From the NCBI RefSeq assembly GCF_016907915.1, contig NZ_JAFBCW010000018.1:1-49449 (forward strand): a stretch of 49,449 bases of DNA. The letters run 5' to 3'. A program made the translations under genes and the position numbers. This DNA comes from Desulforadius tongensis (GTDB lineage Bacteria > Bacillota > Desulfotomaculia > Desulfotomaculales > Desulfohalotomaculaceae). Shown here piece by piece: positions 8,838-17,796 of this stretch. Positions within the stretch are counted from its first letter, which is position 1; every line of letters starts with the position of its first letter. The notes under the pieces are model-generated. The model did not search any database. It saw nothing but the letters and a program-made list of their open reading frames with translations, and was not told the DNA's origin.

Positions 8838-9401
8838 CTAATCAACTCCTCTTACTTTACACCGGGCCATTTTTATGCTGTTTATCTCTGCCACATAGCG
8901 GGCACATATTTCAGCCGCCAGTTCCTCACTGCGATCTTCCGGCCAGCCCAACTCAGAAATGCTAACCGTCGGTACCGGAGTGTTGTGAGATGATATGTTG
9001 ATACCGGTATGAATCATTGTGGACACCGGGCTCAGTGTAGCTATGGACACTGAAAGTTTGCGGCTGCCCTGGTATAAATCGTCCCCCCGCCTTATCAGCC
9101 GGCAGCTGGTTTCTTCTTCCAATAGTTCTTTAATTATCGATATCAGCAGCCGCTGCCGGGTAACTGTCTTTTCCAGGTCCATATCGAAATGCTCGATTAT
9201 AAAGTGCAGCATATCCTCACTGTATATGCTGTCTCCTGCCCGTACATCGGCCAGGTCCACCATGTGGGATAATTGAACATCACATGAGCCTCGAAAACTT
9301 ATAATGCTGTCCCCTTGAATACCAAAATTTCTAAAGGCCCACAGCGAGCTAAGTTGTGAACCGTCATAATGGGTGATTTCTCTAACAAATTTATCAATCA
9401 A
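8838..9401 (-). CDS. DUF366 family protein
   Basis: Protein of 187 aa with no known catalytic motif. Segments such as YDGSQLSSLWAFRNFGIQGD and FRGSCDVQLSHMVDLADV match the DUF366 family as I recall it, which occurs in archaea and some bacteria. Its position between queC and queE, with very short spacers, suggests a role in 7-deazaguanine metabolism; this is inference from context. The start is TTG at 9401 behind GGAGG. The stop TAG is followed after AGG by the TTG start of queE in the same frame. Confidence 0.75.
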   Translation of the reverse strand: MIDKFVREITHYDGSQLSSLWAFRNFGIQGDSIISFRGSCDVQLSHMVDLADVRAGDSIYSEDMLHFIIEHFDMDLEKTVTRQRLLISIIKELLEEETSCRLIRRGDDLYQGSRKLSVSIATLSPVSTMIHTGINISSHNTPVPTVSISELGWPEDRSEELAAEICARYVAEINSIKMARCKVRGVD

Positions 9402-9418
9402 TTTAAAGCCTCCAATAA

Positions 9419-10084
9419 TTACTTGATTATTACATTGGCCTGTTCCAATCCCCGGTAAAAACGGCGGCAGCTTTCACACCGACCGCACATTTCCTCGCCA
9501 CCGTAATAACAGCTCCACACATGCTGCCAGGGCACCCCCAACCTCTGCCCCAGCTGCACAATTTCTGTTTTGTTCAGCCGCTGGGTATAGCTTACTACCC
9601 GCACTCCGTTGGCAGTGCTGTAACTCAAAGCTTCGTTGGCCGCTATAACATATTCTGCACTGTTATCAGGAAATGCTGCCGCCTCTTCGGCATTAAATCC
9701 GGTTACCACCAGCTGGCATTTTAGCGTTTCCGCAAAGCCCGCGGCAATATTGATAAAAATACCGTTTCTGTTAGGCACCCAAACTGCAGCAGCAGTTTCC
9801 CTGGCCCTGGGCAGGCAGTCTAAACTTTCTTTTTCCGGTGCCGGTATCTGTACATTATCGCTAATTAAAGCACTGTTCTGAAAGTGCTTAAAAAAATCCA
9901 GCTTTAAAACCCTGTGCGTTACGTTGTAATGTTCAGCCAGGGCCCGGGCATGTTTTATTTCCTGTTTGGCTGCCCTCTGTCCATAATCAAAGGTTAGGCA
10001 GAGTTCCACTTTTGACTCTCTCACAGCCTGGGCCAGGCAAACTGTGGAATCCAGCCCAGCCGAAAGCAATACTATACTTTTCAT
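9419..10084 (-). CDS. queC: 7-cyano-7-deazaguanine synthase (preQ0 synthase)
   Basis: PP-loop ATP-pyrophosphatase of 221 aa that amidates and dehydrates 7-carboxy-7-deazaguanine to preQ0. The PP-loop is LLSAGLDSTVCLAQ near residue 6 (Ala replaces the more common Gly in SGGLDS), and the zinc site is in CYYGGEEMCGRCESCRRF near the C-terminus. The start MKSIVLL at 10084 has GGGAGG about 11 bases upstream; a longer in-frame start 27 bases earlier lies inside queD and is less likely. The gene starts four bases after the queD stop, consistent with one operon. Confidence 0.93.
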   Translation of the reverse strand: MKSIVLLSAGLDSTVCLAQAVRESKVELCLTFDYGQRAAKQEIKHARALAEHYNVTHRVLKLDFFKHFQNSALISDNVQIPAPEKESLDCLPRARETAAAVWVPNRNGIFINIAAGFAETLKCQLVVTGFNAEEAAAFPDNSAEYVIAANEALSYSTANGVRVVSYTQRLNKTEIVQLGQRLGVPWQHVWSCYYGGEEMCGRCESCRRFYRGLEQANVIIK

Positions 10085-10088
10085 TTTA

Positions 10089-10478
10089 TTAATCCTCCCA
10101 GTAAATGGCACAAGCAGACGGAGACTCCCAAACTTTCACCCGGGACAGTTTTATTTCCGGGTAACTTTTGTTAATTTCATTTTTCACCCGGTTGTATATA
10201 TACCTGGATAAGTTTTCGGCAGTGGGATTGCTTTCTTCTTTCCCGCCGGCAAAGGCCGGTAATTGGTTGATATAGTTATGATCCAGTTCATCAATTGTTT
10301 TTTTGACAATTTTTTTCAGATCTTTAAAATCCATAAGCATGCCGATGGAATTAAGCCTGCCTCCCGAAACGGCAACTTCCACCGTCCAGGTGTGGCCGTG
10401 CACCCTGGAGCAATCGCCTTGATAACCGCACAGTCTATGGGCAGCATCAAAAGTTGTTTTTATCAATAACTCATACAT
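10089..10478 (-). CDS. queD: 6-carboxy-5,6,7,8-tetrahydropterin synthase
   Basis: Member of the PTPS family, 129 aa, producing 6-carboxytetrahydropterin from dihydroneopterin triphosphate. Zinc-binding histidines and the catalytic cysteine region are visible: FDAAHRLCGYQGDCSRVHGHTWTV (residues about 10-33) has the first His and the HGH pair. The C-terminal KVWESPSACAIY is also typical. First full-length gene of the leftward operon, with a strong GAAGGAGG ribosome binding site that overlaps the stop of a short upstream reading frame. Confidence 0.94.
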   Translation of the reverse strand: MYELLIKTTFDAAHRLCGYQGDCSRVHGHTWTVEVAVSGGRLNSIGMLMDFKDLKKIVKKTIDELDHNYINQLPAFAGGKEESNPTAENLSRYIYNRVKNEINKSYPEIKLSRVKVWESPSACAIYWED

Positions 10479-10491
10479 AAGGGTTCCTCCT

Positions 10492-10539
10492 TCAACAGTT
10501 AGTATGCTTCAACTGCCCAAGAATTACTATATTCTTCAT
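10492..10539 (-). CDS. Possible 15-codon leader peptide upstream of queD
   Basis: Reading frame MKNIVILGQLKHTNC with ATG at 10539, preceded by AAAAGGAG at suitable spacing. Its TGA stop lies inside TGTTGAAGGAGG, which is the queD ribosome binding site. This layout would allow translational coupling or attenuation-like control. No homology is known to me, and a chance frame of this size is possible. The rest of the 10540-10706 spacer shows no recognised riboswitch. Confidence 0.35.
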   Translation of the reverse strand: MKNIVILGQLKHTNC

Positions 10540-10706
10540 ATCTGCCAATTCTCCTTTTAATAAAATAGAAAACACAGCTATTTCAACACTAACTTTAAGT
10601 CGGACCTTATCTTAATTTGTTGGAAAAAAATAGTAATAATTAGCAGGAAAAGGAAGGCAAGGGCAGAAAATATATACTCAACTACGCCAGGAGGGAGAGA
10701 TACCAG

Positions 10707-11738
10707 GTGTGGAAAATTGACAAAGCCAAACTACTGCAGGCATTATCTTATACGCTGGAAACATGCGGTGCCTGCCGGTTGGCACTTCGTTACATACAAA
10801 AGGCCATTGAAATAAGTCCCCACAACTTTGATCTGCACATGCAGGCCTGCCGGTTATATTTAAAGGGCGGGCAGTTAGATAGTGCTGCCCACCACTGCAA
10901 AAAGGCCAACATTGGCGTTGGGCCGGGCGGTTTCTTATACTGGCTGAACAAAGCCTGTAACGATGCATACCTGTCTTCACAAAATAACAATTCGGGTGCC
11001 GGTAAAGTTGTAAAAAAAGAAGACGTGGCCAGCACCTTCAATAACACCGGATTGTATTTATTGGAAAGCGGGCGGTACAAAGAAGCAATTGCCTGTTTTA
11101 AGCAGGCTATTAAAGCCGGCCGTAAAGACCCGGTGGTGCTTACCAACATGGGGCTTGCTTATACCAAAATGGGCAGCCACAGCAATGCCCTTGCCGTACT
11201 GGAACAAGCTCAAAAAATGGGCTACAGCAGTTTGGAATTATTAATTCACAAGGGGTATAATCTTTTCTATCTGAATAAACTGGAAGAAGCGGTTTCCTGT
11301 TACGAAAAGGCCAGGGAAATTTCACCTGCAGACCCTTCTGTACTTTGTAATTTGGGTTCCTGTTACCAGCGGTTGAAAAAATATACCGCAGCAGTGGAAT
11401 GCTATAAAAGGGCCATTGAAGTAAGCCCCGAAGATGCTGCTTTATATAACAACCTGGCCCTGTGCCTGGAAAATCTTAATCAAACAGACGCGGCCATTGA
11501 TAACTATATTAAAGCTGTGGAAAAAAACCCGGGCAGCGCCACCATCATTACCAATTATGCTGCCTGCCTGAGCAAATTAGGACGCTGCGAAGAAGCACTG
11601 CAGCTGTGCGATAAGGCTCTTCAACTGCAGCCGGGCAATTATGAAACATGGGGATTAAAGGGCAACCTGCTGATGGATATAGGTAAAGCGTCCGACGCGG
11701 CCGAAGCTTACACCCGGGCATTGGGGCTGGCCGGTTAA
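10707..11738 (+). CDS. Tetratricopeptide repeat protein
   Basis: Cytoplasmic protein of 343 aa composed almost entirely of TPR units (about eight) with the typical spacing, for example AYTKMGSHSNALAVLEQAQKM, LGSCYQRLKKYTAAVECYKR and AIEVSPEDAALYNNLALCLE. No signal peptide or catalytic domain is seen. Such proteins are protein-protein interaction scaffolds; the partner cannot be read from the sequence. The start is GTG at 10707 with GGAGGGA at 10690-10696. It converges with the DNA-repair operon and lies opposite the queuosine operon. Confidence 0.85.
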   Translation: MWKIDKAKLLQALSYTLETCGACRLALRYIQKAIEISPHNFDLHMQACRLYLKGGQLDSAAHHCKKANIGVGPGGFLYWLNKACNDAYLSSQNNNSGAGKVVKKEDVASTFNNTGLYLLESGRYKEAIACFKQAIKAGRKDPVVLTNMGLAYTKMGSHSNALAVLEQAQKMGYSSLELLIHKGYNLFYLNKLEEAVSCYEKAREISPADPSVLCNLGSCYQRLKKYTAAVECYKRAIEVSPEDAALYNNLALCLENLNQTDAAIDNYIKAVEKNPGSATIITNYAACLSKLGRCEEALQLCDKALQLQPGNYETWGLKGNLLMDIGKASDAAEAYTRALGLAG

Positions 11739-11769
11739 ATGAAAAGCAATGACACCTTTTGGGCCCAGG

Positions 11770-14340
11770 TTACTGCCGCACTTCAACGGTTGAACCGTTT
11801 TCACCTTTGGTTACCACCAGCTGTACCGGAAAGGCATGTTTTAGTTCTTCAATATGGGTAATAACAATTATTTTTTCAAAGTCACCGGCGATGGCATTGA
11901 TAGCCTGTACCAACTTCTCTTTTCCCCGGGCATCCTGGGTACCAAACCCTTCATCTATTACCAGGGTCTGCAGCCTGGCACCCGCCCGCCGGGCCAGCAG
12001 CCGCGACAGGGCAATGCGCAGGGCAAAGTTAACCTTAAAGGCTTCGCCGCCGCTGAACATTTCATACCGGCGGGTGCTGGACTCATCGGAAATATATATT
12101 TCCAGCGTTTCCACCACCCGTTTACTGCTTTTGGCCGCTTTTTGGGTCACCAGCGCCACTGTCAAACGGCCTTCTGAAATTTGCTGCAGTATCCGGTTGG
12201 CCTCCTGCTCCAGTTCCGGAATGGCATTTTCAATAATAATGGCCTGGATGCCGTTTTTACCAAAGGCTTTTACCAGCTCGTTATAATAGTTCCTTTCCTT
12301 CTGGGCGGTTTCCCTTTCTGCCGTTAACCGCTGTTTCTCCTGTTCCAGCCGCCGGCAGCGGTCTAATTTTTCCTGTACAATGCCCAGACTGCGTTCCACT
12401 TCAGAAATGCGCTTCTGCACACCGGCCATTTTATCTTCAGCCGCTTCTAAACTGTGCTGCAGGCCGGTAAGTTCTTTCAGCTTAACGGAATGCTGCTGTA
12501 TTAACTCGGTTGTGCTGCCGGCAGCCCCATGTAATGAATGCAGGCTTTCTTCAAAATGCCGCAGGTTTTCCCTGCTGCTTTCCAGCGCCGCCCGGGCCCA
12601 CTGCAGGCTTTGATACTGCTGTTCATAATGCTTTAATTCAGCAATTTGTGCTTGTATTTGGTTGTGTTCGGCGGTGGAATAATTAATTTTTCTAATCTGC
12701 TGCCGGAGGTCTTTAATGGCATTTTGCTGCTGCAGGGCAAAATTTGCCTCGTTCAAGATCGCCTGCAGTTTATCAAATTCCCTCTGCAGCTCAGCCTGTT
12801 TTTGGGCCGCCTGTTTAGATTCATTTAACCGGTGCTGTAATATTGAGTATTCCTTTTCCAGCCCGCGGCAGTTATTTAACTTATCCTCCACCTGTTTTAA
12901 TTCATCCTGCGCCTGCCGGCACTTTTCATTCAAGCCGGTTATCTCCTGCCGCAGCTGCTCATGCTGTTCTTTTAACTGCTGCCCCTCTCGAATCATTTCA
13001 TTTAACACCTGTTCCCGGTGAACGCCGGACAGCTCGGTGCGGCACAGCGGGCAGCTGGCCACCGGTTGACGCAGTAGGGAATACTTACCCCGCAATTCCG
13101 ATATCTGCTCATTTATCCTGGCGGCCAACAATTCTTTAGCCTTTATCTCCTGGACATGGGATTGTACAGCTTCCTTTAATTCCTGCCGCCGTTCTTCCAG
13201 CTGTTTTAACCCGGCAAGCCCATCCTCCAGCAGGGCCAGTTCTTTTTCTAAACCTTTTCTTTGCTGTGAAAGGCTTTGGTAATGGTTTAGTTCACCCTGC
13301 AGCTGGACACATTGTTTTTCAATTTTCGACTGCTCATGCTGTACCTGCAGTTCCAGGTTCATCTTTTCTTCATTTAACTGCAGTAACCGGCGGGATTTTT
13401 CATTGTATTGTTTGTCCCTTTCCACCAATTGCTGCAGCTGCCGGTAATTGGATTCGATTTCACCGGCCCTGGCCACCAGTTCTTCGCCCTGCCGGAGCTG
13501 CTGCCGCAGTGATTTAACCCTCTCTTCTACGGCAGTAATCTGCTTTTGGTAGTCCTTTAACTGCGCTTCCAGTTCCTGCACCCTTTTCTGCACCTGCTGC
13601 AGTTCAGAAAGCCTGCTCCGTAAGCTGTCCACTTCTGACTGTACATCCTGGTATTCCCGGTACAGCAGGTTGTACTTTGCTTCCAGTTCTTTCTCCTGCT
13701 GCCGGTACCGTTCCATTTGGGAGAGTTCTTCAACCATTTCCTCCAGCTTGGCATCTATTTGGGCACACAGGGCCCCGGCTTTCCCGGCCTCTTCCCTGGC
13801 CAGCATTTCCAAGTCTCTGTACACAGATAACCCCAGTATCTCACCCAAAATCTTTTTCCGCTCCGCCGGTTTCATGGATGTAAAACTGTCCGCCCTGCCC
13901 TGCAGTATAAAGGATGAACTGGTAAAGGTGTGGTAATCCATGCGCAAAACTTGAATAATCTTTCGCTGGGTTTCACTGATACTGTCCGCCGTGATGGAAC
14001 GAAAGGCATTCCCGTCGTATACTTGAAATTCCAAAGAGGATTTTTTCCGGCGCTTGTCCCGGCGGCGGCAAACCCGGTAGGTATTTCCTTCCAACAAAAA
14101 AGTAAATTCCACTTCCATATCTTCAGCCCCGGAACGTATTAGATCATCTACCCCGGCCCCCCGCTCGTCGGTTCCCCTGGCCTGGCCCCAAACTGCCCAG
14201 GTAATGGCATCCAGCAGGGCCGATTTGCCATTGCCGTTATCGCCGGTGAGACAGGCCACATTAAAACCGTCAAATCGAATGGGATCAGATTGTGCACCGT
14301 AACTGATAAAATTTCTTAATTTCAACTCCACCGGAATCAT
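11770..14340 (-). CDS. sbcC: Rad50/SbcC-type exonuclease ATPase subunit
   Basis: SMC-like ATPase of 856 aa, partner of the Mre11/SbcD nuclease in double-strand-break and hairpin processing. The Walker A GDNGNGKSALLDAITW lies near residues 33-48. Two long coiled coils rich in Gln, Glu and Leu flank a zinc hook CPLC near residue 431. The ABC signature (MFSGGEAFKVNFALRIALSR near 763) and the Walker B (TLVIDEGFGTQD) follow. The length is close to archaeal Rad50 (about 850-900 aa) and shorter than E. coli SbcC (about 1050). The gene overlaps sbcD by four bases and is the last gene of the nurA-herA-mre11-rad50 operon. Confidence 0.92.
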   Translation of the reverse strand: MIPVELKLRNFISYGAQSDPIRFDGFNVACLTGDNGNGKSALLDAITWAVWGQARGTDERGAGVDDLIRSGAEDMEVEFTFLLEGNTYRVCRRRDKRRKKSSLEFQVYDGNAFRSITADSISETQRKIIQVLRMDYHTFTSSSFILQGRADSFTSMKPAERKKILGEILGLSVYRDLEMLAREEAGKAGALCAQIDAKLEEMVEELSQMERYRQQEKELEAKYNLLYREYQDVQSEVDSLRSRLSELQQVQKRVQELEAQLKDYQKQITAVEERVKSLRQQLRQGEELVARAGEIESNYRQLQQLVERDKQYNEKSRRLLQLNEEKMNLELQVQHEQSKIEKQCVQLQGELNHYQSLSQQRKGLEKELALLEDGLAGLKQLEERRQELKEAVQSHVQEIKAKELLAARINEQISELRGKYSLLRQPVASCPLCRTELSGVHREQVLNEMIREGQQLKEQHEQLRQEITGLNEKCRQAQDELKQVEDKLNNCRGLEKEYSILQHRLNESKQAAQKQAELQREFDKLQAILNEANFALQQQNAIKDLRQQIRKINYSTAEHNQIQAQIAELKHYEQQYQSLQWARAALESSRENLRHFEESLHSLHGAAGSTTELIQQHSVKLKELTGLQHSLEAAEDKMAGVQKRISEVERSLGIVQEKLDRCRRLEQEKQRLTAERETAQKERNYYNELVKAFGKNGIQAIIIENAIPELEQEANRILQQISEGRLTVALVTQKAAKSSKRVVETLEIYISDESSTRRYEMFSGGEAFKVNFALRIALSRLLARRAGARLQTLVIDEGFGTQDARGKEKLVQAINAIAGDFEKIIVITHIEELKHAFPVQLVVTKGENGSTVEVRQ

Positions 14341-15563
14341 CCGTAAATATCCCTCTCTTTCAATTTACGGTATAGACTTTCAGCCCGCTGCACCAGTTCT
14401 TCTTTATCACCGTTAACACCGGCAGTTTCCAGGTACTCCTTAAAGGCGGCCAAAGGGTCCAGTTTCTCATTCAGATTGGGGTTGCGTAATGCACCGTCTT
14501 CACCAGTCAGTTCACGATTTATCGAAGCCAGGTAGTAATAGTGCCGGTCAATAAACCGGCGCACCTGCCGGTGGTTGATATTGGCATAATCAGCGGCAGT
14601 ACATTCAATAATCAACCGCAGTATCGCCCGCTGATCGGCACTTTTTTCCACCCGTTCCAGTATTTCCGCTGTGGGGTCTTTGCCCTTGATTTTTACTCTA
14701 ACGGTAACAAAGGGCCGGGTGGACAGGGGGTAAAAATTATAGCTGCAGCGTCCTTTTTCAACTTCCACCAGCACATAACCCTTTTTCTCCTTTTCTTCAC
14801 CGAAATCTATGCGATCCAGGCTGCCGCTGTAAACCAGCGGCGGGTTTTCCGCCAGCACCTGCTGCCTGTGTATATGGCCCAGCGCCACATAATCAAATCC
14901 CCCCTGCTGCAGGGCAGAGGCAGGTACTGCCAGATCCCGCCCCACCATGATGCAGTGTTCCGAACCGGCCACCGCACCGGTTACCGTAATGTGGGCACAC
15001 AGCACCGCCGGAATATCCGGTTCCAGTTCCGCAGACAACCGTCGGGCTAAACCGGCAACGTTGGCGGCCATTTCTTCCTCCAGCTGTTCCAAAGTTTTAC
15101 CGCTATGCCCTTCCCTGCTCAACCACGAGCTGCGGGAAGGATAAGGAATGGCCGCCACCTGCACCGGACCGGATTTAGTATCAATTACGTACACCCGGGG
15201 ATGGCGCCCCACCGTTATCCCCGGCACCTGCAGGGTACGGTAAATATCTAAAGCGTTAGATTTACCCGCAGCGTTGGGTAAATCGTGATTGCCCACCAGC
15301 ATAAACACTTTAATTCCCGCATCCGAAAGCTTTTTCAGCCGCCTGGCCAGTGCATTTTGGTGTGTTTCAGAGGGCTCACGATTTTTAAAGGCATCGCCGC
15401 AAAAAAGCACCAGATCTACCTGTTTTTCTATGGCATCTTTAACCAGGCTGTCCAGCGAAACTAAAAAATCTCGCAGCCGGCTGTGCACACCGGTTTTGTG
15501 ATCAATACGCCCGTAATTTTCCACCCCGATATGCCAGTCGGCGGTGTGTAAGATACGTATCAT
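14337..15563 (-). CDS. sbcD: Mre11/SbcD-type DNA double-strand-break nuclease
   Basis: Calcineurin-like metallophosphoesterase of 408 aa and nuclease subunit of the Mre11-Rad50 complex. The five phosphoesterase motifs are present: HTADWHIG (6-13), LFCGDAFKNREPS near 53, VGNHDLPNAAG near 92, CAHITVTG near 190 and ALGHIHRQQ near 228. A C-terminal capping and Rad50-binding region follows. It sits 29 bases after herA and overlaps sbcC, so the four repair proteins are expected in similar amounts. Confidence 0.93.
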   Translation of the reverse strand: MIRILHTADWHIGVENYGRIDHKTGVHSRLRDFLVSLDSLVKDAIEKQVDLVLFCGDAFKNREPSETHQNALARRLKKLSDAGIKVFMLVGNHDLPNAAGKSNALDIYRTLQVPGITVGRHPRVYVIDTKSGPVQVAAIPYPSRSSWLSREGHSGKTLEQLEEEMAANVAGLARRLSAELEPDIPAVLCAHITVTGAVAGSEHCIMVGRDLAVPASALQQGGFDYVALGHIHRQQVLAENPPLVYSGSLDRIDFGEEKEKKGYVLVEVEKGRCSYNFYPLSTRPFVTVRVKIKGKDPTAEILERVEKSADQRAILRLIIECTAADYANINHRQVRRFIDRHYYYLASINRELTGEDGALRNPNLNEKLDPLAAFKEYLETAGVNGDKEELVQRAESLYRKLKERDIYG

Positions 15564-15592
15564 AGAATACCACCCGTTCTAAAAAACTTTTA

Positions 15593-17224
15593 TTACAACT
15601 CCAGATCTTCACCGTACATGCCATCTACCATTTCTTTAAACGCATTATCATTCTCCGCATAATCCGTTTCCCCAATCTCATTATAGAACTGTACATCGTA
15701 ATTCCTGGTTTTTATCACCACCGGCATGGGTACGGCATGTCCCATTATTAACGCCTGCTGCTTGGAATCCAGGCTGTACAGTATATTGCGCAGGTTTTTA
15801 GCATTATGTACCCCGGTTAAAAGGGCACTAACATCAGACTCATCGTCCAACTTACAGGCAATTTTGGTGCCAATTTGAGACATCACTTCACTGTCAATAC
15901 CCGACGTGCGCTGGTCCACCAGCAGCAGCGTCACATTATACTTGCGCATTTCCCTGGCAATGGTGGCAAAAATAGTATCTCTGGAAAGTTCGGGACTTAA
16001 AAAACGGTGCGCCTCTTCAATGGTTATCACCAGGTGTGGGGGCTTGTTCTCCTTGGTGGCCTGGTATTTTTCCATCCGCCTGACATACTCGGCGTGAATG
16101 CGCTTGGTAAGTATATTGGTTACCAGCATGTAGCCTAACAGTTGGGTACTGCCGAACTCAATAACCACATGCCTGCCGCTGTGAAGATACTGCATTATTT
16201 TATCCACCGCATCAAAGGGTACTTTATCCCGCATAAAGGGCAGGTCGTAAACCCGTTTCAACTTTCGCTGCAGTGCCTGCAGCGCCCCCAGGTGAAGACC
16301 ATGGTCTTCAGCATAGCTTTTTAATTCTTCAGCCCCCATTTCAATTAATAACTTAAACCAGTGCTGGGGGCCCATTTTACCGGACAGCAGGTGCATGGTT
16401 TCGGTGGCGGTGCTGTTTAAATTTAACTGGGACTGCAGCAGTAATATGTCCTCCGGGGTAATTTGATTGTACGCCAGGTGTATCTCATGGTCATACTTGG
16501 CCCCCCGGCGCCGGCTGGACTGGGAATCCAAAGTGAAAATAACCACCTGAGAAGAAAACAGCTGCTTTAAACCTTTAACATGGGATTCACGTTTTGTACC
16601 GTCACCCCGGTCTTCTTCCCTGGTGGCTTCCCAACCGTATTCATTGTGGGCATCAAAGATCAGGTTCACCGCCGCCCGGCTTTTAGTAATTCCAGCCAGT
16701 ATCAGCCGGGTAAGAAAGGTTTTGCCGGTGCCGGCCTTGCCGAAAATGCCGGTACAGCGCTCCACCAGTTTGGGCAGATTGACACAAACCGGGGTATCCA
16801 TTTCCAGGGGAGTACCCATGGAAAAGTACACTTTGTTGTCAGGGGCACCAAAAACACGGGCCACATCCTCACTGGTGGCAGTGCGCACCGGGGAACCGTG
16901 GGGGGGAATGGTGCGCACCGCCCGCACTTCCCCGGCCAGGTCTTTATCTGCCATCAGCATGGGATTTAAAGATATATTGCCAAAAATACTGTCCCCGATA
17001 ATAATTTCCCTGGCCAGTTCATCATCCTCTTCGTCAAAGGAATCTACCAGCACAGCTGGGTTGGTGGAGTCTATTTTTACATCCGCCACCAGCGAAAAGT
17101 AGCGGTACTTCTGCCCTTCAATAACTGCAAAATTCCCCACTTTAACATCTTCCACGGTATAATGGGGATCTAATTTTACTTCCACCCCTGCACTTAACGA
17201 CCCCCTGACAACTTTTCCCCTCAC
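15593..17224 (-). CDS. herA: HerA-type DNA translocase/helicase (FtsK-HerA ATPase)
   Basis: ATPase of 543 aa of the HerA family, hexameric DNA pumps that drive the NurA nuclease in 5'-end resection. The N-terminal ~110 residues form a HAS-barrel-like region (VVRGSLSAGVEVKLD onward). The Walker A is FGKAGTGKTFLTRLILAG near residue 165, the Walker B LVITIEEAHRFLSPE near 400, and a sensor/arginine-finger region LLVDQRTSGIDSEVMSQIGTKI near 437. The start is GTG at 17224, overlapping the preceding gene by four bases. HerA with nurA, mre11 and rad50 in one operon is the archaeal arrangement and uncommon in well-studied bacteria. Confidence 0.9.
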   Translation of the reverse strand: MRGKVVRGSLSAGVEVKLDPHYTVEDVKVGNFAVIEGQKYRYFSLVADVKIDSTNPAVLVDSFDEEDDELAREIIIGDSIFGNISLNPMLMADKDLAGEVRAVRTIPPHGSPVRTATSEDVARVFGAPDNKVYFSMGTPLEMDTPVCVNLPKLVERCTGIFGKAGTGKTFLTRLILAGITKSRAAVNLIFDAHNEYGWEATREEDRGDGTKRESHVKGLKQLFSSQVVIFTLDSQSSRRRGAKYDHEIHLAYNQITPEDILLLQSQLNLNSTATETMHLLSGKMGPQHWFKLLIEMGAEELKSYAEDHGLHLGALQALQRKLKRVYDLPFMRDKVPFDAVDKIMQYLHSGRHVVIEFGSTQLLGYMLVTNILTKRIHAEYVRRMEKYQATKENKPPHLVITIEEAHRFLSPELSRDTIFATIAREMRKYNVTLLLVDQRTSGIDSEVMSQIGTKIACKLDDESDVSALLTGVHNAKNLRNILYSLDSKQQALIMGHAVPMPVVIKTRNYDVQFYNEIGETDYAENDNAFKEMVDGMYGEDLEL

Positions 17225-17796
17225 TGCCGAATCCTCCTTATGATGGATTTAAACCGCTCGTAATCTGCTGCCAAAAGCCGACGCAGTTCATTGCCCACCC
17301 GGCGGTGGTAACCAATGACATCATCCTGATAAGCACTGGAGCTGCGCACCACTGCCGCCACCAGTTCATCTCTGGGTTCACAACCGGAAGCTAAAATGGT
17401 GCTGATAAAATTGAGGTTTTGGCCTATCTGCCTGTACTGTTCGCCGGTGCACCGCCGGACAAAGGAATGAATCCGTGCCGGTTGAGGGGGAAGATATCCC
17501 AGATATTTATTGTTTTGATAATGTCCCACCACCAGCACATCGAAATAGGTGCGCAGCAAATAAAAAATTTGCGGCTGTTTGCGGCGCAGCTCCTCTTCCG
17601 GCTGCCCGTAAGCCATTGGTCTTCGGGCCGGGTCCGTGCTGGCGGTGGTGGTGTTAAACACCACCCCAACAATACCGCCTTCACTGCTGTCCACCTGTAC
17701 AAAGGAACCAAAATCGGGAGCTTGATGCAGTTTTACCGCCTCACAGGTGAATTGGGTGGTTTTACTTTCTATTACTTCGCCGATATGGTCACTCAT
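17221..17796 (-). CDS. HAS-barrel-like protein of the nurA-herA operon
   Basis: Protein of 191 aa. Its N-terminal ~60 residues (IGEVIESKTTQFTCEAVKLHQ, then FGSFVQVDSSEGGIVGVVFN) resemble the HAS barrel found at the N-terminus of HerA and of F1/V1 ATPase subunits. The C-terminal half is helical and rich in Arg, with no nuclease or ATPase motif. It overlaps nurA by one base and herA by four, so it is very likely part of the same complex or its regulation. HerA in this operon already has its own barrel, so this would be a second, free-standing one. The family assignment is by recollection of the fold pattern. Confidence 0.6.
   Translation of the reverse strand: MSDHIGEVIESKTTQFTCEAVKLHQAPDFGSFVQVDSSEGGIVGVVFNTTTASTDPARRPMAYGQPEEELRRKQPQIFYLLRTYFDVLVVGHYQNNKYLGYLPPQPARIHSFVRRCTGEQYRQIGQNLNFISTILASGCEPRDELVAAVVRSSSAYQDDVIGYHRRVGNELRRLLAADYERFKSIIRRIRQ

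Noticed and set aside
10479-10706. preQ1 riboswitch upstream of queD
   Set aside because: Neither the type I nor the type II preQ1 consensus could be found; only the short leader frame is visible.
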